Part shown: piece after piece, positions 13,087-23,162 of the stretch
Layout of the letters: each line of letters starts with the position of its first letter
Position numbering within the stretch: position 1 is the stretch's first letter
Assembly: GCA_963575745.1 (NCBI GenBank)
Contig: CAUYUJ010017828.1
Coordinates: 93,501 to 157,500, forward strand
DNA from: Prorocentrum cordatum
Lineage: Eukaryota > Sar > Dinophyceae > Prorocentrales > Prorocentraceae
Direction: 5' to 3'
Length of the DNA: 64,000 nt
Made by a program: the position numbers and the translations under genes
Notes under the pieces: model-generated
Databases searched by the model: none
Seen by the model: the letters and a program-made list of their open reading frames with translations, nothing else
Told to the model about the DNA's origin: nothing

Positions 13087-13325
13087 TTGGCAGGGCACTG
13101 GGCTGCGCTCAGGCTTGAGCAGGGACCGACCGTCCCGGCATTCCTATAGGCCTACCACGACATGTTCCTAGAACCCATAAGTGTTCTAAGAACAAAGACA
13201 CTTGTCTTAGAACAAAAAGCCCGATGTATTGAAAACAGGGCAATCTCAGTCAAACATGTTCTAAGAACATTTCCCCAAAAGGTTCTTAGAACATTCTTTG
13301 GCAGGGCACTGGGCTGCGCTCGGGC
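13087..13325. mobile_element. Palindrome-rich element between 28-nt direct repeats
   Basis: The 28-nt phrase beginning TTGGCAGGGCACTGGGCTGC occurs at 13087-13114 and again at 13298-13325, with one visible difference. Between them lie about 183 nt rich in TTCTAAGAACA and TGTTCTTAGAACA palindromes. A relative lacking this long flanking duplication lies at 24062-24260. It shares GAGCAGGGACCGACCGTCC-like sequence, CATTCCT(n)TAGG and the same palindromes. The flanking duplication could be a target-site duplication or a local tandem duplication. Confidence 0.65.
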
Positions 13326-13502
13326 AGCCGCCCCTCCGAGGTAGTCCCGGCTGGCCTCAACAGGCCCCCCCCCCGAGTGGCCCGGGGCGGATGGACACCC
13401 CAGCCCATGGGGCGCAGGGCACCCCGCCCCAGGCGCCGCCAGAAGCGGTGCTGGGTGCCCATGGCAGGGCGTGTTTTGCCAGCCGGGACCGCCTCGGGGG
13501 TG

Positions 13503-13759
13503 CTGACCTCAAGCACACCAAAAGGGGGTCCAACTCAAAAGGGGTGGTGCAATAGATTTGGGACAATTTTATTGCAAATGTATTGCGCTGGAGAATTGCA
13601 CTGCGTTGTGTTGCAAGTAATGTATTGCACGCGAAAATCCAGCAATAGATTGTGCCCCGGAATGTATTGCACGCCCCACATGCGATGCAACTCCACAAAT
13701 CTATTGCACCAAATCTATTGCACCACCACCTTGTTGCTGGACCCCCTTGTGGGTCAACC
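13503..13759. mobile_element. TATTGCA inverted-repeat element, shorter copy
   Basis: Starts near AAAAGGGGGTCCAAC with GGTGGTGCAATAGATTTG and ends with CAAATCTATTGCACC then TGGACCCCCTTGTGGGTCAA, so the ends are inverted. The interior repeats TGTATTGCA several times. It is a shorter relative of the element at 58406-58769. There is no coding capacity, as expected for a MITE-like element. Confidence 0.7.
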
Positions 13760-13779
13760 CAATGACCCCATGCATTGCT

Positions 13780-14590
13780 CGGGTCGTGAAAAGGTCACGA
13801 CGGGTGGCGTTTGGTCGTTTTCGGTCTCTGGATGCCCTTACCAGGCCCCAGGGCCGTCAACAAGAGGACTAGGGACGAAACTGGCCGATAGGAAGAAAGC
13901 GTCGGGACATCCAGAGGCCCCACATGAACAAAAAAATCAAGACATCGGATGTCTGGGCCAATGCGCAACCCCACGCCTCGCCCCATACATCCGACTATCC
14001 GGCAAGGTGTCATTTTCGATGCGCCGCCCTAGACAAAGACCCACTGGCGCTGTGAAAAAACATGGCGGACGGTTTCGGGCAATTGTCGGCAAATGGGGAC
14101 CCCCAACTGGGCCCCGAAACCGTCAAGAAAAGGGACAGGATGAAACGCAGGTCCCAGGGATGGGGTCCAGACCTTTGGGGGCCCGCGTCGTGACAAAAAA
14201 TCATGGCGTCGGTGCCTTGGGGAGGTCCCCCAACCACTTCCCCGGGTGTGCTTTGTTCGTCCTTGAGCCATTCTTGAGAGCCCTGGGGCCCGACAGCGGG
14301 CCCTGGAGGCCGAGCTCGAGGAGGAATGCGGGGACTGAAGGAAGCATACCTTTGGATATCTGGGTCCTCGGTGGCTTCCAGCCTATAACTCGAACCTCCG
14401 GCGGCCGTTCGGGACGATCCGGGCTCCCCCCGGGTTCCTTCGGCGAGGCGCAGCCGCTGAACAGCATCACGAGGCTGAAGAGCGTCCTGGGACCGACGAA
14501 AGCGAACGACATTTCAAACTTCCAACGTCGGAGAATCCGGGAGGGCCGCGGTGTCTGGTGGCTGCTCCCCCCGGCTCCTCCAGCGTGATA
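13780..14590 (+). repeat. Two head-to-tail copies of a dispersed 150-nt repeat
   Basis: Phrases of the form GGCCCC(n)ACCGTCAA, GGGA(n)GAAAC, GGGTCC and AAAAAATCA(n)GACATCGGAT recur at 13780-13960 and 14090-14220. They recur again near 17600-17760 and 54960-55100 and, inverted, near 52960-53130 and 54180-54310. The repeat has no obvious terminal inverted repeat. Open frames crossing it are not conserved between copies. Confidence 0.6.
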
Positions 14591-14597
14591 AGAATAT

Positions 14598-14768
14598 TAG
14601 GGGCGGGGCTGGCTCGATAGGGAAACATCAACCTGGGATCTGCGATACTTCGTTGATGCATCGGCGATAGGCCTCCGACAGCGAATCCGTGCGCTGGGAA
14701 GGGGTGGGCTTATCGGGCCCCTATCGGCGAGCAGTGGACGATTGGGGTCGATACGCCCCTCCTGTCTT
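14598..14768. mobile_element. CCTGGGATC-GATTGGGGTCGAT element, copy 1
   Basis: Shares AACCTGGGATC, ATCGGCGA, GACAGCGAATCCG, CTATCGGCGA and CGATTGGGGTCGAT in the same order with 44600-44795. In that copy the ends (GATGCATCGACC and GGTCGATGCAG) are inverted. No coding capacity is seen. The following 14770-15460 is a CT-rich stretch with no supported gene. Confidence 0.55.
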
Positions 14769-15462
14769 GCTTGCCAATCGCCTGCAATCATACTTCATGC
14801 TGTGCCGACCCCCTCGGACTGAGCACGCCCACTTCGGTAAGGCGCCTCCTGTCTGGGGACGCGCGCCGGCAAGGCGCCCTGGTGGCTTCCGCTACACGCC
14901 ACTGGACGACGACACCTGGCCTGCAACTCGGGCTCCGCGTCGCGCCCGGCCAGCAGGGCGTCCTTCCGAGGGTGGCGGGGGCAGGGGCGCCAGGCGTCCT
15001 TCCCGATTGGCTGGAGCACGACCTCCGAGTCCTCCTCTCCCCTCCTCTCTCCTCCTCTGTCCTCCCTCCTCCTCTCCCCCTGGGTCCTCCTCTCCCTTCC
15101 TCTGTCCCCTCTCCTCCTCTCAGATCTCGGCTCGAGAGCTTTGCTCAGAGCGAGCTCAGACGCCAAGCGCCCCGCAGCCATTCTTGCCTCGCGAGGCTGG
15201 ACACGGCCCCATCCGGGCCGTGACACACAGGGCGTCGCATCCCTGCAGTCCCGCGCGCGTGCCATGGCTCCGAAAGGCCCCCGCCGTGCGCCCCTGCACC
15301 ACGGCAGCCCAAGCCACCAGGCAAGGGCCGCCAACAGGCCAGCTTACTGGGTAGCAACAGGTCCCGAAATGAAGCCGGCAGTCGCCGCACTACAGAGCAG
15401 TTGCTCACTAGAACCACGCCGATCTGGGCACGATCTCGCATCAAGACCGCTCCGACTGACGG

Positions 15463-16636
15463 GTGCTTCGTGGCGGGCGAATGAGAGTGTGGAAAGAACA
15501 CCAAATCATCCACACCATGCTGCACTACTCCCTCGCGCGCAACAAGGCCTCATACCGTGACCCACCAAAGACCACGGTCGACGCGGAAGCCCACCAAGGT
15601 AACAGCACGGGTCCTCTCATCAGCCGAGATGCACAACACTGGGACGTCACCGTAACCACCGTACCCGAGAAAGAAGGCGACGGGACGTCGTACACCAAGA
15701 GCATCTCACTTCGCACGCTACAGGAAGCTGACCGTCTGCTACAGCAGATCCGAGCGCAAGACAAATCTCTAGCGCTCGCAGTCCTGGGACCTATCAGCGC
15801 CGACTACCCAAGACGCGAGGTCCTCATCCCAGTCCTCTGTCGTGCGGCCAAGGCTTACCAAGCCCCCGCTCGGACACATCCAAGGGACCACTTGCCAGCT
15901 AGGACGGGGCGAGGTAAAATGCATCGAAAACGTAGTACAAGTCGCTCTCGACCCAGCTGACAACGCAGTCTGGATCCGCGCCGCCATCTGTGAGGCTGAC
16001 GCGATTGCGGTCACGCCCACGCTCGAAGAACTGCTCGCGGCACAGTTCTCAGGCGCTGCACCCGTCAACGGAAATCTCTTCCCGAGCGGGCCAGGCACGG
16101 CGCGGCAAAAGGCGAGGGAACGCCGTGCCTCCGTCAAACAATCGCCTCCCACAATCAACCCGACGACGACCTCGCGGACGCTCTCGCTACCGTGCTTTGT
16201 CCCGCTTCCGCACTGTCAAAATGCAAGAGGCCATGAGACTCCTGAGGTGCTGCCCGAGCGGACAACCGCGTGGGCCTCAGAGCCAATCCTGACACCCAGG
16301 AAGCGAAGCGTCGCCCTCGAACTACGGAGAACTGACGCCGCGCTGGCTAACGCTAGGTACCGCATCGCAGGCATTGGGCAGCATATTGACACAAATACGC
16401 AAGCTGCCAAGGTCCTCTCGCGCAAAAAGTGGCACTGCGAAGTCGAACGCGCAGGATGGGGCAAGATGGCCAGGGGCGATTTCGACAAGGTCAAAATGGC
16501 CAAGGCCCCTCCGGACACAACGGCCCGCGTCCACGGTTCCACCGTCCCCTGGGCCATCGTCAAGATTGAGGCCTCCAGTCTGACTACACGTCGTTCATTT
16601 CTAACCGTGGTCGTTTCTAATTGTTTTCGTTTCTAA
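15463..16636 (+). pseudogene. Frameshifted ORF pair, probable decayed retroelement protein
   Basis: Two overlapping open frames, 15463-15960 and 15842-16636, together read like one protein broken by a frameshift near 15860-15890. The first contains a charged segment with YTKSISLRTLQEADRLLQQI. The second continues with HIQGTTCQLGRGEVKCIENV and WIRAAICEADAIAV, a style that reminds me of the region upstream of the polymerase in dinoflagellate LINE polyproteins. No catalytic motif is visible, so the family is not proven. The end of the second frame runs into the dispersed hairpin repeat at 16586, so the original C-terminus has been lost or replaced. An unrelated host exon pair is the main alternative. 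Confidence 0.3.
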
Positions 16637-16765
16637 TTGTTCCTGGCCCCCTAGTGGCCAGGAAGAGGCCCAGGATAGAACAATTAGAAATGAAAGGATC
16701 TTGCCCCCAGAAAATCAAAGAACTTTCGAAAAAATAGAAACGAACAATGTGTGTGCTCCAAGCGC
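16586..16765. mobile_element. TTTCTAATTGTTC hairpin element, copy 1
   Basis: TTTCTAATTGTTCCTGGCC is followed within about 70 nt by GGATAGAACAATTAGAAAT, so the element folds into a hairpin. It continues with TTGCCCCCAGAAAATCAAAG. The same order occurs at 56573-56750. The copies differ by scattered substitutions, implying old insertions. Confidence 0.7.
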
Positions 16766-18215
16766 GTCCGAACCTTCAAGCGACACTGCCCGCGAACGCC
16801 TCCCCGCCTGGAGAAAAACAACTGCGAGGCGCCAGCGGACAGGGGCCACGCCGGCGAGCCGGCAGCACCGAGAAGGAGGCGGACGTCGCACCCGACCAAA
16901 GCCCCCTTGAGGCAGTGGGGTCCAATGGTAGACCCGTGCCCGTGCCCGTGCGCAGCAGTCGGCCGTGCCCGTGCCAACAGCGCCCCGGGTTCAACGCGGG
17001 GCGCCAACGTGCTCCTGAAGCGAGGCGGCCCTGCGCCAGAAGCCACGAAGTGCACCCTCTGACGGCCAGCGGAACGCTGCGCCACGAACAACGCTCAGGC
17101 TCTGCATCGGGCCACGTGCCGCACGTGCCTGGGAGCGCTGGCTCCCAGTCTCGGGCCGGGCGACAGGAGGGGATAGCAAAGGAGGGGGTTGAGAATCAAC
17201 TCACGTAGCTGATTTTCCTGGCGCCTCCCGGCGCCGGAGGCGGCTGTGGATCGAGAAATGAATGGGCCCCTCGGTGGTGCCGAAACCAGCTGCATGCGGC
17301 AGATTTCGTAACCCCTTCCTTTCCCAATCCCCCCCCTTTCGTTCAGCGACGTCAGGCGCTGACGCTGCGACAAGGGCGCCCATGGACACCAGCCCTGGCC
17401 GGCTGCCCGGTGATCGCGGCACGCCCGCTCCGCGCGCCCACCGGCCGAGGGGCGCGCCACACCTCGCGCCGGAGGGCCACGCTCTGACGGCGACGACCCC
17501 GTGCAGGACCCCGACGGCGCGGGCAGCCCCGTGGACGACCCGATCGAGGACCCTGACGAGGGGGGGTCCCCAAGATCCGAAGTATTGAAACAATCAAGAC
17601 GGAAGTTTTTCATATTTTCCGGCCTCCAGCGGCCCTCGCTGGGCCCCAAGACTGTCAACAAAACGACTCCGGATGAGAAACCGGTCCCGGGGAATGGGCC
17701 GAGACTTCCGGGGACCACGCATGGAGAAAATCACGACATCGGATCTCTGGGGTGTTCTCCTCCAGACCCGCATGCTCCACAGCCCCCGACAACGTCGGAG
17801 CCGCACGAGGCAGGGAGTGGCCAGCCAGAGTCGCCGGCGCCTTCCCGATCGCATGCTCAACACCGCTGCCGTGGTCACCACGGGATGGCGAGGGCGACGC
17901 TTCCGAAGAATGGATGGAGGTCTGCGTCGGTCGTGCCACGGGGGACCTGCGCCACCCTGTCTTCGATGTGCTGATCGTGCACACGCAGCGAGGCGTGGGG
18001 CCCACTGACTTCCTCCGCCAGCAAGAAGCCTATGATCTCTGACTCGCGGCCTGGCAAACACACACAACTGACCAGGGCCTACGAGCGACGAGTCTTCGCT
18101 GGGCCCTCCTACCCAGGACCGGAGCCTGCCTGGTCACGCGCGTCCGCCACCTCCACGGGGAGGCCACCGGGGAGGCCACCGGGGCTGCGTGCCTCAACAT
18201 GCACCAATACACTCA
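16766..18215. other. No supported gene; short acidic open frame near 17470-17590
   Basis: Mostly GC-rich DNA without recognisable domains. Around 17480-17590 the plus strand reads DGDDPVQDPDGAGSP and DDPIEDPDEGGSP with G/C in most third positions, which could be part of an exon. Neither splice sites nor homology supports it enough to call a gene. The copy of the dispersed repeat at about 17600-17760 follows immediately. Confidence 0.25.
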
Positions 18216-18219
18216 ACTC

Positions 18220-18800
18220 CGAGGCCTGGTCGTCGAAGCGCTCCTCCGCCCTGCACTTCCAGTCGTGGCCGTCGCACCGCTGCTGCTTGCCCAGCGCCGC
18301 GCGCAGTCGGGTCGGGTTGTGCCTGCTGCCCCCGCCAGCGCCGTGCTCGCCGCCCTGGCCGTCGCGCCCCGCGCGGTGCGCCTCGGCCGACTCCGCGGCC
18401 TGGTCGTCGAACCGCTGCTCCGTCGTGAGCTCCGCGTCGCGGGGGGGTCCGGTGGGGCCCCTGCCAGGTGCTCGCACGCTGTCCTGGCCGTCGTGCTCCG
18501 CTCGGTGCGCTTCGGCCGCCCATGGCGGCCCGGGTCGTCGAGAGGGCACTGCTCTGCCGGCTGCTCGTGCAGCTCCGCGTGGAGCCCGGCGGGGCTGCAC
18601 CTGCCGCCCCCGCCAGCGCCGCGCGCGCTGCCCTGGCAGTCGTGCTCCGCGCGGTGCGTCGCGGCCGCCCCCCGCGGCCCGGTCGTCGCAGAGCCCTCCT
18701 GCGCCTGGGGAGCCGCACCGTGGCCGCAGCAGCCGTGCTGCTCGTCCAGGTTCGCGCGGGGTCGGCGCGCCGGCTGCCTGCGCCACCGCCGCGCTCGCAG
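18220..18800. repeat. Degenerate GC-rich tandem repeat
   Basis: Blocks beginning GGCC(n)GTCGTCGA recur near 18222, 18401, 18530 and 18677 with similar interiors (GCCAGCGCCGCGC, CTGGC(n)GTCGTGCTCCGC). On the minus strand one frame gives repeated peptide words such as ERFDDQA and AEAHRA. Spacing is not constant, so this is an old degenerate array. A repetitive protein exon is possible but unproven. Confidence 0.5.
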
Positions 18801-18947
18801 CTCAGCTCGCAGTGCTGCGTCGCTGCGCGGTGGAGCTGGGAGAAACGGCGGAAGCACGCGCTGGGGGGCGAGAATTCCTGGCCTCCTGGGCCGGCAGTAT
18901 AGTGCAGTCTCTCTTGGTGCCGCTGCCGTGCCCTGTCCACTTTTATT

Positions 18948-19105
18948 GACTGCGGCTGCGTCGGACTGCTCTTCCAGCTCGGCCGGGAGCTGCTGGATTC
19001 CAGGGGCAGCGACCTGCGCGGGGCCACGTTTCGACTGCAGCTGCGTCGAACTGCTCTTCCAGTTCGGCCAGGAGCTGTTGGATCCTAGGGGCAGCGATGT
19101 GCCGA
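18948..19105. repeat. Two-copy 85-nt direct repeat
   Basis: GACTGC(n)GCTGCGTCG(n)ACTGCTCTTCCAG occurs at 18948 and 19033 and continues for about 70 nt with few differences. On the minus strand each copy can encode the same peptide word, with AELEEQ and DAAAV, but in different frames because 85 is not a multiple of 3. The surrounding 19106-19757 stretch shows no gene. Confidence 0.7.
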
Positions 19106-19757
19106 ACAAGTCGAGCGCAGTGTCCCGCCCGCGGAAGTGCGGCCCGAGAGCAGCGGACACGCTCCGCGCCTCGCGGCTGCGGCGCCCCTCGCGCGGTCGA
19201 AGGCAGCCCGAGAGATGCTGGCAGGTGTGCGCGCTCCGCGTTCCGCCAGTGGCCCCCTGTTGCCTGCCAGCCCTCGGCGGCCTTCGGTGGCCCTGGGCTG
19301 TCTCCAGGGGTCTTCGGCGGCGGTCTCTCGCGGTGTCTTGCGCGAAAGCTGGATGTCGAAGAAGGGGCCATGATCGAACGCCTGGCACGGACGTTGCTCA
19401 GCGGGAGGGCAGTAAACGAGGGGGCGAAGCAACATGCACCTGTCTTGCGCTTTGCGGGCGGGCCTCTGGGGGCCCTTCTGGGGGGCTATTTGGGGGCCCT
19501 TCCCTGCAACCTGTGACCTGTCCCCAGCTATCGCCCACCATTATCACCCAGGGACACCCAGCAGAAGAGCCAAGGGTGCTAAATGGGGTGCTCTTGGGCG
19601 CCTTCGGAACCGTCTAGGGCCCCTTCTGGGGGCTCGCTTAGGCCACCCTGGAGCCATGTTGGAGTCTCGAGAGCCCATCGGACACAAGAGGCGAGATACT
19701 ATAACAACACCTTGACTTCCTGATAGCTTCTGAATGCTTCTGGTCCCTCGGGGGGGG

Positions 19758-21392
19758 TACTTTAAGGCTCCATGGCCACTTGGAACCGTCTTGGGGTGAT
19801 CTCGAAGCTTATTAAAGGCATGTCGGCAGCTATCTTGAACCATATCGGGCTATATTGCAAGATCTTGGATGCCATCTCGGGCTAGCTGGGGCCCTCTTGG
19901 GGCCGTCTTGGGGCTATCTTGGACCCTCCAATGCCCCGAGGAACTCCCCTTCCAGACCCAGGGAGGGGGGATGGGGGAAGAGGTCCCCCCCCCCCCAAAA
20001 AAGAGGCTGCAATAACAAACTTTCTAAACCACCTATGGCCGAAGAGCTGGTGGGATTCGGTTGCAATTGTGCGTAAAGGTTTCATATTCTACCCTCTCGT
20101 CACCCGCCTTCTTCTCCACCCCTCCTCCTCTGGCGTCCGAGCCACGATGCTGCCAAACTCGTCCCTGGCGTCGGGGCGTGGAAGTTGCTGCGCGCGCGCC
20201 TGCGGCATCGGATGCAGGATGTCGCCTCGCACGCCCTGGTCCTTGCTTTTTTCCTCCTACTCCTCCACCCGCCATTGTCCTCCCCCGTTTCACCCCTGGG
20301 GTCGGGACGCCAAATATGGCCGAAGAGTCGGCGCATCTGCCCAGACCCCGTCCCGCGCCGGCGGCCTGTTGGGGGCGCCGGACGGGCGGGGCATGCCTGA
20401 CTGCGCTCTGGGGCCGGCTTGCTCCCCGGGTTGGGGAACATCTGCAGCCGCGGGCGCTGGAGCTGTTGCGGTGTGAAAATCTGGCTCCTTGGGCTGGTGC
20501 AAAACCTTAGTGGCAATCTGCGTGACAAATGGCGCGACAATGATGCGACAATGGCGTGAACAAAAAAAAATCCCCGTCAGCGAAAATCACCTCATTGTTC
20601 CAACCTGCTGCAGTTGTCGTTTTCCAATCCACAGCGGGTGTGAATTGTTCAAGTCACGACGGGGCCCTTCTTTTCAACTGAATGCTACGACCCCTAATGG
20701 CGGATCCTCCTGAGTTCAGGCAGGCAGACAGCAAGGGATTAGGACAGCCCCTGGATGCTCGCGACGCGCGCACGGAGTGCCTTGGCGGGGGGCGGGGTCC
20801 GGGCAAATGTGCCGACTCTTCGGCCCATTTTAGCTTTCCAGCCCCAGGAATGCAACGGGGAGGACAATGGGTGTTGAAGACAGGAGGGAAAAAACAGGGA
20901 CGAGGGCGTGCGAGGTGGAATCCTCCGTCCGATGCCGCAGGCGCAGGCGGCAGCTTCCACGCCCCGGCGCCAGGGGCGAGTTTGGCAGTATCGCGGTACC
21001 GACGAAGGATGGCGGATCATGAAGCAGACGAGCAAAGAAAGGATGGAACCTTCACGCAGAATGGAAACCGAATCCCACCGACTCCCACCAGACCTTCGTT
21101 TTTTTTTATTTTTCACCGAGTCACTAATTCCAGCCCCTTTTTTTCTTGGGGGGAAGGTTTACATTTCCCCCTGCCCTCTCTCCCTGGGTCTGGGGGGGGA
21201 CGTTCCGCGGGTCGTTAACACCCAAAGATGGCCCCCATTCGGCCCCAAGAGGGCCCCAGCTAACCCAACATGGCTTTCAAGATAGCAAAACAGCCCAAGC
21301 GTGTTCAACATAGCTTCCCACACGCCACCAATAAGTCCCAAGACCGCCACAAGATGGTTCCAAGTGGCCACGGAGCCTCCCAGGAACACCTC
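19758..21392. mobile_element. Fold-back element with long inverted arms
   Basis: The left arm, about 19758-20395, matches the reverse complement of the right arm, about 20775-21392. Matching words in order are TGGCCACTTGGAACC, GCTAGCTGGGGCCC paired with its relative GTTAGCTGGGGCCC, CCAGACCCAGGG, TTCATATTCTACC-like sequence, CCAAACTCG and GCGTGGAAG. The intervening loop is about 380 nt. Arms contain indels. There is no transposase frame, so a non-autonomous fold-back transposon or an inverted duplication fits best. Confidence 0.7.
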
Positions 21393-21428
21393 CGAGAGGA
21401 CAGACATACTTCAGAAAACCAACAATAA

Positions 21429-21560
21429 TGTTGCTGTTGTTGCTGATGTGGTTGTTGTTGTTGTTGCTGCTGCTGCTGCTGTTGTTGTTGTTGTTGTTGT
21501 TACTGCTTCTGTTGTTGTTGGTGGTGTTGCTGTCTTTGTTGTTATTATTGTTGAGTCCCC
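21429..21560. repeat. TGT trinucleotide tract
   Basis: Interrupted GTTGTTGTT/GCTGCTGCT run. It is low complexity only. Confidence 0.9.
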
Positions 21561-21859
21561 TCCGGTAACAATGTGTTTCTCAATTGAAGTGCCCCTCCAG
21601 GGGCTCGCACCTTGTTTTTGATCAAGGAAAGTATTCCTCCTCAGACTGCTTTGTTAGCCCACGGACTACAGCAACAAGAACAATCATTTTAAGACTGTTC
21701 GCCCTTATCTGCTCGAGTGTCCAATAACGCGTATTTCCCAAACCCTCGATACCCGCCCTCTTCGTCTTCGATCGAACCCCTTTTGGGGGGTATACCTGTC
21801 TTCCCTGCAGGCCGGGCCCTGGCAAGCGGCGGGGCGGCCGCGGACCGTCGGCCCGACCC

Positions 21860-22290
21860 CAAGAGGGACGGACAGGGGACCGACCACGACGACGACGACG
21901 TCGACGACCACGGCGACGACGACGACGGCGACGACGACGAGCGAAAGCGAGAGCGAGAGAGAACGACAGCAGGGCCAGAAGGACACGAAGTAGGCCACGA
22001 CGGGCGACAGCGGGGATACGAAGGGAATGCGTATGGGGCCACGAAGAGCGCGAACGAGCGGGGGCCACGAAGGGCATACGTATACTGGGCTGCGGAGGGC
22101 AAGGACGGGGCCACTGAGGGCAGCAACGGGGCCACGAAGGGCAGCGAGGGGGCCACGAAGGGCGACAGCGGGGCCACAAAGGGCAGGAAGGGGGCCACGA
22201 AGGGCGACAACGGGGCCACGAAGGGCATGCGCATGGGGCCACGACGGGCGCGAACGATCGGGGGCCACGAAGGGCAGATCATGCGAAGAT
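21860..22290. repeat. GAC tract and GGGCCACGAAGGGC minisatellite
   Basis: A GACGACGAC tract near 21885-21945 is followed by repeats of GGGGCCACGAAGGGC with variable spacers from about 22030 to 22280. Long frames on the minus strand here reduce to Trp/Pro/Ser/Arg repeats and are not genes. From 22290 to 22600 the sequence is degenerate CCCCAAGA-type repeat without a gene. Confidence 0.8.
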
Positions 22291-22602
22291 GGCCCAACCG
22301 ACCCCGAAGAGGGGCCCAAGACGGCCCCGAGAGGCCCAAACAAAACCCCAACAGGGTCCCGGCCTTTGAGGGGGGGACGCAATTGGTTGCCCCCACTTCT
22401 TTGATCGATGACCTCCAAGATGGCCCCAACTAGCCCCTCAAGACCCCAAGAGAGCCCAAGAGGGCCCGAACAGGGCCCCACGAGAGCCCCCAGAAGCCCC
22501 CAGAAATGCCCCAAGATGGCCTTCGAAGGCCCCGAGATGCCGCCTGGAAGCTATTAGAGCGTGGCTGCATGCTGCTGCGCATCCCGGGCCAGGGCAACTC
22601 GC

Positions 22603-22683
22603 CTGGTGATTGTTTCTGGATGGGCTGGCGGAAATGCGCGGAACGTTGCGAATAAGCAAGATATCTCGTGTCGCAAATTCGCC
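22603..22683 (-). other. Possible isolated 81-nt exon (very tentative)
   Basis: On the minus strand TTTCTCAG precedes 27 open codons that start GEFATRDILLIRNVP and end NNHQ. The segment ends at CAG followed by GCGAGT, the same non-canonical GC donor proposed for the STRA6-like gene at 51159. The phase is 0 at both ends. Third positions are less G/C-rich than in the other exons, so chance is quite possible. It could belong to the membrane-protein gene lying upstream on the same strand. Confidence 0.15.
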
Positions 22684-22891
22684 CTGAGAAACCTTCGCCC
22701 CCAGCCCTCGCGAGACGCTGCGTTGCACTCCCTCGAAAAGGCATCGGAAACGGATTACTTCGAATGCGGGCGCGCAAACGACGGTCGGAACCCCCAAATC
22801 CATATCCGCCACGCAAACCGAGACAGGATAGTCCAACCATTTTTCTCTCTGCTAGCTCCCTTGGCTGAGCATTACAAAACCCCGGCTAAGG

Positions 22892-23155
22892 GAGGAGGAG
22901 GAGGAGGAGGAGGAGGAGGAGGAGGAGGAGGAGGAGGGAGGAGGAGGAGGGAGGAGGAGGAGGGAGACACGGAGGAGGAGGAGGAGGAGGAGGAGGAGGG
23001 AGAGGAGGAGGAGAGGAGGAGCAGGAAAGAGGAGCAGGAGCAGGAGGATGAGGATGATGATGATGAGGAGGAGGAGGAGGAGAAAACACGAGGAGGAGGA
23101 GGAGGAGAAGGAGGAGGAGGAGAAGGGGGAGGAGGAGGAGGAGAAGGAAGGAAGG
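22892..23155. repeat. GGA/GAG tract
   Basis: Nearly pure GGA trinucleotides with a few GAT and AAA interruptions. If 23163-25461 is a gene on the minus strand, this lies just beyond its last visible exon and would be a pyrimidine tract in its transcript. Confidence 0.95.
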
Positions 23156-23162
23156 AGCTGAC

